From: Galerina marginata
Taxonomy: Eukaryota > Basidiomycota > Agaricomycetes > Agaricales > Galerinaceae
NCBI GenBank assembly: GCA_023014335.1
Contig: JAECYW010000004.1
Location: 62,001 to 126,000, forward strand
Reading direction: 5' to 3'
DNA: 64,000 nt
Made by a program: the position numbers and the translations under genes. Under the pieces are notes generated by a model. That model was not told the origin of the DNA. It ran no database searches and saw nothing but the letters and a program-made list of their open reading frames with translations. Numbering within the stretch: position 1 is the first letter of the stretch; every line of letters begins with the position of its first letter. Of the stretch, positions 57,126-64,000 are shown in pieces.

Positions 57126-58592
57126 TTAATCCACATATGGGCTGCAGAGCTTACCTCGTTCAATATCTCTAGTGGATTCTTGACGTATCCTTCGATAGAG
57201 GATAACGAGCAGCAAGGTAAAACTCTGCCACGCTTTCTGATTAAGTTTAACAAGAAAAATCCCTTCAATGACTTACGCAGAGCGACATAATAATGAGCAC
57301 GGGAAGAATCGTGAATAGGTCTGCAATTTGAGATAAAGCTTTGAACATCACTCGTTCATTTGGAATTACGAACCTATGGTTGCTCCTAAAAATCGTTAAT
57401 GGGTCAGAAGCGGTACTCACGAGGTCAATAAAAAATCTACCAAATCCAACGGGAGCCCCTGGGAGGTTTGCACGAACAGACGTGAACGCGAATAGAGCGC
57501 CAACAGGAACCACGAACATCTCCGCATAAATTGTGTGGGGTTTACGGTAGACAATAGTGGCAGCACAAATTGTCAAAAACGCCGTGGCAGTAAGCCCTAG
57601 ATAGTGTGAAATGAATAGGTCTTTATCAAAGCCGAATGCAACTTACAATTTGTGACGGCGACCATCACTACAAACATCTTGGTGGCCGTGGACCTCTCAA
57701 TTTTGAGGTAAAATTGCAAGTTCTGTTGAGCGCGGTTGTAGCTAACGATAGTATACAGGAGTGATATTTTGAAGTTCCTGCCCAAGGGATGTCAGCGCTT
57801 TTGTCCGGGTTTTTCCAACTCAGGTGCTTACACTGCAATGCCGAAGGAGTCGGAAACCTTCAACGCTGTTATAGCACCTGTCCCAACGTTCTGGGTATAA
57901 AAGGAGAATGGCGCAACGTAGCTGGTAGAAGAGTAAGCCATTAGCGACTCTATATACTGCAGCAATTTAAGCTTACACGTCGAAGGGATAACTTTGGAAG
58001 GTCGACTGTTGTGCGATTTGCTTCACTCTTACGTATTGTTTTGAGGAAATAAGTTTTGTCACCGTTCGGAAGGAAGGAAACTGGGGGTTTAAGCCTAAAC
58101 AGATTTCTGTACCATTCAGTCGAAATGTAGCCTGATCCTGTAGTTGCGAACTCCATGAGGGACTGCTGCTGTCGAGGAGCATCCTAGATAGGTAGATGTC
58201 GGTTACGATGGAATCGTTTCTCGAACAATCCAAGGAGGTCAGTTCTGGATACCAGTTCATAACTATCGTTCTCGCTAGTGGATCTACTGAAATAGCCTCC
58301 GCTGTGAGACTGACCTATATCACGGCCAAAGCGAGTCAGCCCCAAGTTATTGGTTGATTAAAGAACATACATCTGGGGTGAACACATCAAAACTGCTTAT
58401 GATAGGCGCTTGAAATTGTAGAGGTTCAACTCTCATATATGATGCAGAGATCAAGAAGGCAACAAGACATGTTGCGACGAGCGCGATCCAGTAAATTGAG
58501 AACTTTATAAAATCCCGTCTAACCTGACTTTGATTGTTGTTAGCGACCTTGAAAGCGCTCGATAAAGAGACGGAAGATGAGTTGGAAGTCAT
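57126..58592 (-). CDS. DUF4436-type membrane protein
   Basis: Eight exons fit in phase: 58371-58592, 57977-58314, 57832-57921, 57647-57777, 57441-57596, 57374-57385, 57277-57320 and 57126-57224, giving 363 residues. The N-terminal cytoplasmic segment is followed by one helix (YWIALVATCLVAFLISASYM, about 34-53), an extracytoplasmic domain with N-x-S/T sites and FQSYPFDVYVAPFSF (the conserved YPFD motif), then three C-terminal helices: KMFVVMVAVTN/WLTATAFL, EMFVVPVGALFAFTSVR, and LFTILPVLIIMSLC. The PGAPVGFG turn before the last helix is typical. Exon 6 is only 12 nt and is also present in the paralogue at 4697-5692. The family is found in fungi and actinobacteria; its role is unknown. The last exon could also end in a further intron, so the final ten residues are uncertain. 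Confidence 0.85.
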
Positions 58593-58891
58593 GGAGGTAG
58601 GGCAACAAGATTAGCCAGCCTATGGTCCGTCGGTGAACAGGATCGCTCTCCAGCGTTTTCCATTAGAACGCACCCTCCTAAATTATTTAACTGTATTGAT
58701 TGAACGTAATGTTGCAGGCAGTGTCAAATGTCATCGCTTTTCGCGATTGGGGCTACGATGGTAAACCTACATCAAACTGACACACGGTTCGGAGCATCGT
58801 AACTTTGTTTCTTATTCTCTACACGAGGACTTCATAATCGGGCTAGTTACTACCATGTGATCGCTACAAAGAGAAACTAGGCACAATCGAA

Positions 58892-60119
58892 CTAAATCAG
58901 GAAAAAAATAGAAAACACGACGAAATGAGTGAGGCACAAGTAAAACTGCCGTTTTTCGGAGGAAGCGTCATTGGTCGCGCCTAGAGTGAACTGGAGATCT
59001 GGTATAGCAAATCCATTAAATTGAAAATTACTACCATTTGTTCCATCAGGCGCATCTGATGAGGGACCAGAGAATACCAAGGTAAGAGTGTGGTTCATGC
59101 GGGATTCGTACCCCGGAGGAGTGACTGCAAACGGAGGGAATTGGACGGGATAACAAACTGGAAGCGTTAGATTCCCCGGTCCCGAATATGTGTCTATAGT
59201 AGAAGTCGTGTTAAAGCCATCGGCGAGCACCCAGAAGGCGCCGCCTATCGAAGAGGTACCGGTGTGTACCATAATGCTCGGACCTACATGAGAGAATGTA
59301 TGTTAATAGCGGCAAAAAAATGGGGCTGCAATTTACCTGTATAATTATACGAAACCGTCGCATTGATGCTGTCCGTGATATGCCACGATTTGCTTGTAGT
59401 ACAGTTGACCTCAGTACTGGAAACATTCCATGCCTGAGGAGGGTCGTACACGATAGCAACGTCGCTGCTCAGGATCGGAGTAGCAGATGGAATAAGACCG
59501 GTAGTCGCTGAGGGAAATGCCGATGCCGTAGTTCCTAAGGCATCAACGCATTCCACGACATTATTTGATCCGTGAGTGAAGCACGCAGTTCCAATAGCTG
59601 GGACGACAATTATCAATATCATTAAAGAATTTGAAAGCCTAAAACTGTACGCACGGCAGCAGAATCCACCGATCCCAACTACTTCGTCGCATCTAACTGA
59701 AAATTACATATTCAGTCCTATGATTTCGATGGGATGTGGAAGCAATATACTCACAGAGGTACGGGTCGGCGCATGGGTCCCGATCGAAACCAGAAACATA
59801 ATTCTCTCCAGTGTTTACACAGATTGGTATTCCGCGGCGATAATTGCATTTAAGGCTGTTGTCCGTTGACTATTAACCTTGCTTTTCCGTCTCTAATAAA
59901 AACTTACCCAGGCGCGCAGCAGGATGGCGTAGGACCGCACGGAAGAGTATTAGCGCTGCAGTTTACCTTCCGGCTTTGAGCGTACTGGAATGGTAATTCT
60001 GATGGAGGGCGACTTACTGTTACAGAAAATACTGCCCCGTACTCTGGCGGTTCATGGGCGCGTGCAAGCAAAAATGTGCTCAGGAAGAGTAGTGGAATTA
60101 ATGCAACGGCGACCATCAT
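58892..60119 (-). CDS. Secreted protein with cysteine-rich N-terminus and hydrophobic C-terminus
   Basis: Five exons (59908-60119, 59755-59855, 59655-59696, 59337-59597, 58892-59283) give 335 residues. A signal peptide (VALIPLLFLSTFLLARA) is followed by a Cys-rich segment: CSANTLPCGPTPSCCAPG, LKCNYRRGIPICVN and GGFCCP. Then come a Ser/Thr-rich linker and a C-terminal domain with NATVSYNYTGPSIMVHTGTS, a beta-sandwich-like pattern I have seen in many agaricomycete surface proteins. The last residues (FYLCLTHFVVFSIFFLI) are hydrophobic, fitting a GPI signal or tail anchor, although a clear omega-site context is lacking. Two adjacent ATGs open the frame. The first exon could contain an optional 33-nt intron; the unspliced frame is open, so I keep it whole. 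It lies about 300 bp upstream of the DUF4436 gene, in the same orientation. Function unknown. Confidence 0.75.
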
Positions 60120-63100
60120 ACGATTAGAAGGTGGACGGAATGGAAAGTTTCAATCAAATTTTATTATGCAATTACTTTATGAGATGCGGAAGATTCATGA
60201 CGTGGGGGATTAAAGCTAGGCCAAGAAGAGGGTGCATCTGAAATCTATCAACGGCCCTCAGAACGTAACAGAAAGTCATTTATTGCCCCTGGTTGTGCCA
60301 AGTCGTCGATACCTTCAGCGATTAATCCGTATCGTCGTAGAGGTTGACTAGAGAACGTTGGCTATCCGATAAAGTTTCATTTGCGCCATCCCCTCGTGAA
60401 GGCACGTCCTCTGATTGGGTGGATTGGTACACGAGTACACCTCAAGGCCGACTCATTTACTATACTCTTCCATTCACGCAATACATTTGAAGGTGCTTCT
60501 CACGATTGGCCTGTGAAATATAATTGGCTGACGTCGCGGCGTCGCCATGCCTAGACCTTTCCTATAATCTCGCCCATTTCGTTATCGAAACTTGTGTGAT
60601 GCTGCCTCGAGCCCGAAGGTTGCACTAAATATGAAATTGAATCGCTTTGGTAAGAAGTCGGAAAGAAACACTCAAATTTCTTTTAAATTTGGCATGGCTC
60701 AAAATTGGTCCACCTCAGGCTGTCTCCCCTGAGTCGCCTCACAGGTCGCGCGCTAAGCGTCCGGTCCGGGGCAGAAGGATTGTTGATTTGTCCTTGTTTA
60801 CATTTGGGGGCTTTGACTTTCCAGGCAGACTGGTCGGAGATTTCGTCCAACCAGGCTCCCACTTCAACAATCAGCGCCCCATTTTTCGTGCAATGCCTAG
60901 GTACAAACGTGAGGCTTATAACGTACGCACCTCTTAGCCCATCTATTAGCCGCTCGTTTCTGATCTTCCACAGCGCACATGTCTGAGGACATGCGAAGAG
61001 CAAGACAGCAGATGCCAGAAACTTGAACTTACCCATGGACGTCGATAGCCCGGAGGAACGAAGTACGTCCACTCGCAACCGCATTTCCTGCACTCACATA
61101 CACAATTCCGTTTTCTGCCGCAGTCCATTGCCCACCGATGAAGTCGTCCATTAGCGGTGACATCGCCAGCCCCTCGAACCCTTGTACAGCACATGAGGGA
61201 GAGAGCAGCGGATATTGTAGCAGCCTTTAGAGGGCAGATGAGCGACGGGCTGGTTGGACCACGTTTCATTAGACGCTGGCTGAGTAGCAGTGGACACGTG
61301 GACGACTTACGGTTGAGGGGGTCAATTGGGTTCCGATTCACTGGGGGACGAATCGTCGTTCTGCCGGGAAAGCGTACATGAAATATGTTGGGCGGATTTA
61401 TTGGCTCGTCTTCATCGTAATACGTGAGTCTTTTCTCCTTCTCTTGCCCCCTCACGGCCTTGATTCGTCTAAGACCAATAGGTAACTGCTGGACGAAACA
61501 CTTTATCGGGCAATCGTTCTCATAAGTTTCCCACAGGTATGTTGCTTGAACTGTTCCTCACGCAAGTTCAAGTGTGTAAAATTCACATCCTATGGCACCG
61601 ATAAAGCTGACTTATCTCTCCTTGTGCAGTTCCACGATGACGTTTCGAAAATTACACGTAAGTATATTGGGGCTACAATCAGTCTCGTCTTTTGTGCTAT
61701 AATGACTCCTCCCATAGGACGATCGAACCCGTTCGCTCTATTTTGAGCTGAATATTCCATACCTGTAAGTCTACGGCCCAATTCCTTGTTTATAGAACTG
61801 AAGACGCTTTTTAGTATTTACACCAGCGCCGAGAAAAAATGACAAGAACGAAGATTACAATTACGCCGTCGACTCGCCGCCTTTGTTGACGAAGGTGTGT
61901 ATACTCTGAAGGGAAAATGGCGATAGGATCTAGTTTTCTTATTTCTGCGAGTTTGATTTAAAGATTTTTGTTTTGTCTTCGTCCTCTGTATCTGATCTGA
62001 TTTCACCAGGACGCCCAAATAAGTTCGAGGACCTCGACACACATCCTTCTTCCAGTTGGACTCCGCTTCTCGGTTTTCGGCGCATGATAGCCTCTTGTAC
62101 GTTTTTCCGACCAGTTCGTTCAATCTCATGTTTCTCATTCATTCATCTTCGCCCTTGGTAGACGCCCAGAAATGTCTGGCATCTATTGTACTTATCGCCC
62201 TCATCGCGATATTTTTCCAAAATAAATTCGTAAGAGGTAACTGCGTTTTGGGATCAGTTGACATCACGTTCGACATTCTGACATTTCAGTTAGCGTTCAG
62301 GACGATGACCAGGAAGGCTCATTAGACCCGATCTTTTCAAGTCGCGCCCTAGCCACAGTTGGGCCCTGACTTCGCCGGCTCGATTCTTAGTCTTCGGCGT
62401 ACCGTATGTTTAATCCGCCTTTTCGTCTGGTCCCTTTTTTTCTATTCGAGTCCTGCGTCTCAAGATCACCGGCCCCTACTTATGTTTTCAGGGTGTATTT
62501 TGAAAGGAAGAATCGTGATTGGAGTTCACATTCCGTATTTCGGGTCTTTCTTATGTCGGCGAGTTTTTTTTTCGACTTCGTTGTCGAGTTCTGATATGAT
62601 TTTAGCAGGACGCTTAAATTTGACGGCTTTGAAAACACTTCCAAGTAACAGATGTACCCTGACTTTGTGGTCGTACTGGTGACCTTAGTAATAGCCGAAA
62701 ATCGGTTTTCTTCTATTCCCTCGCTTTAATAATCGACCACCGTATTGTCCGCCTTAACAGCTACGTTCCATCATTGGCCGCCATTGTGTTGCGCTAAATT
62801 TCTGGCCTACATCTCAGTCGCGTTTTTTTCGCCTCTGCCTAGCTGTAGGACAGTGAGTATTTTTTTGGTGACAGTAATGGCGGCCAATGCAAACTGACGC
62901 TAAAACAAAGTCCCCAGGATATTTATTTTGACTTCATTGATTCTGTTCCTGCGACGACCCATGCAGGTTCATGCAGGTATCCGGCTCTCGGACACTCTCC
63001 CACTAATATTGGTGCATATTTTGCGCACAGCTGTTATCGGCCTTGGGCAGTCTCCTATCTGTGTTCTTGTTTCCTTTGCATTGGTCTAGGGATTCCGACA

Positions 63101-63190
63101 GCAGTTACTTACATCCAGTCTAGCATTTACAAAATAGAATATCACCTAGGACAATCTAGCCAGGGATTCCTTGCCACATAGGGAAGCTAC
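60120..63190. other. No supportable gene; diverged short repeats
   Basis: A minus-strand frame around 61140-61030 reads ENGIVYVSAGNAVASGRTSF and ends at a GTAAGT donor, but I could not extend it to a gene. Between 61900 and 62650 similar blocks recur (TTTTCTTATTTCTGCGAG-like, and AGGACGCYYAAAT), suggesting an old local duplication. Confidence 0.4.
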
Positions 63191-64000
63191 ATTGTAGCGA
63201 ATGTATCGGTCCATTGAACGTTTACAATGTGCCGACTGTATCGAGGTCAATGAATTCAATGAACGGTCACCTACCACATAAACGGCTTCGGCGCAACCAG
63301 ACGGGCCCGTTCGGCCTCAAAACTGGGGCCGCTCGGCGTCATGAGTACCCGGCTTCGTAAATAAACAGTGAAATGGCGGCCACCTGTACGTCGGCATGAG
63401 CTATACAGTATATAATAATGGCTACAGTGTATTTTATAAGAATTCCGATCAGAGAAAACGGGTGTATGAGGCACCAAGCGGTATCAAATATTCGTGCGGC
63501 ATCGGCGATTCATTTGCGAGGCTTTGAATCCCCTGTTATGCGAGATTATAAAGTGCAGAACTAATAGCTAAGGTGTATCTTATAAAATGCATTCAATGAA
63601 CAGACATCTACCGCGGGCACGGCCTTGAAAATGGCGCCGTTCGATGTTGCTCGTCTCACGGCATCGGCAAGTATGGATTTTCAAATTCTCTCAGGGAATT
63701 ATTGGTCCTTCGGCATACATAGCATAGTGTCCTAGTATTTATAATGTAGCTATTTAAAAGGAATAAACCGAGTAAGTCTGCCAGCACCATGAGTGAGAAC
63801 TTGAAAAGGCCTCGGCTTCGGCATTAGCAATGATCATCATTGTCAACCTGCTCATTTTTTTAGCAGACATACACTATAGCATGGGTATGTAATATATATT
63901 GAAGCTTGTTGAATTGCAGCTACAAGACCTCGTAACTTTGAGCAAAGTTGGCCTCGGCTTCGGCTTGACATCTTGGGCAATGTAAGTATGTTAAGTAACA
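63190..64000 (+). repeat. Degenerate long tandem repeats at the right edge
   Basis: CAATGAACGGTCACCTACC..ACGGCTTCGGC at 63259-63290 recurs as CAATGAACAGACATCTACC..CACGGCC at 63594-63625, a period of about 335 bp. Shared TATAATGGCTACAG/TTATAAAATGC blocks lie between. Related GGCCTCGGCTTCGGC motifs appear at about 63808 and 63950. The array probably continues beyond the window. Confidence 0.5.

Noticed and set aside
60683..61455. Minus-strand frames around the ENGIVYVSAGNAVASG block
   Set aside because: One exon looks plausible and ends at a GTAAGT donor, but neither the upstream nor the downstream frame could be connected without stops.
1..64000. CRISPR array or bacterial operon
   Set aside because: No spaced direct repeats of the right size; spliceosomal introns throughout show a eukaryotic nuclear genome.

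Overview
The window reads as nuclear DNA of a filamentous basidiomycete, most likely an agaricomycete. Genes carry many short GT-AG introns (about 45-120 bp), some with CTAAC or TGAC branch sites. TATA boxes lie about 40-95 bp upstream of several starts. The recognisable families are ones common in mushrooms: Fua-type glutathione transferase, I66 peptidase inhibitor, double CVNH lectin, DUF4436 membrane proteins, Kre9/Knh1-like surface receptor, NACHT/WD40 pieces and a Zn2Cys6-type regulator. All exon models were built by eye from splice sites and reading phase.

Layout. Positions 1-34,300 are repeat-rich. A multi-kilobase element, called A/B here, occurs six times in the same orientation (645-1572, 5934-8135, 9300-12090, 19438-20990, 22945-27600 with insertions, 32330-34225). 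It looks like a duplicated, decayed, intron-rich gene with its own promoter block. Between the copies lie a DUF4436 gene with a reading-frame problem (4697-5692), a GST (8388-9194, minus), a small cysteine-rich secreted protein (13686-13994), a CVNH lectin (17263-17965, minus) next to a WD40 remnant (18022-18469), an I66 inhibitor (21924-22541) and a 589-residue orphan protein (28443-30856, minus). Two inverted-repeat elements are nested in older repeats: 26510-27423, which carries a tRNA-like segment, and 31636-32148.

Positions 35,100-50,300 are more gene-dense. A NACHT NTPase segment (38720-39568) is spliced in phase onto a transcription factor that has lost its DNA-binding region (35148-38671); all on the minus strand. 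Next come a heme-peroxidase pseudogene with several frame breaks (40212-42426, minus), a single-pass surface receptor-like protein (44228-46009, minus), a four-helix membrane protein (46790-48251) and a two-domain orphan protein (48896-50242, minus).

Positions 50,300-64,000 are sparse: a one-domain paralogue of that orphan family (55757-56437), a second DUF4436 gene (57126-58592, minus), a secreted protein with a hydrophobic C-terminus (58892-60119, minus), then non-coding sequence ending in degenerate long repeats.

There is no operon logic, as expected in a fungus. A loose theme of surface, defence and self/non-self functions runs through the intact genes. The most promising undescribed material is the HRHY/GER orphan family, the NACHT-regulator chimera, the orphan protein with a cysteine-rich tail, and the A/B element.
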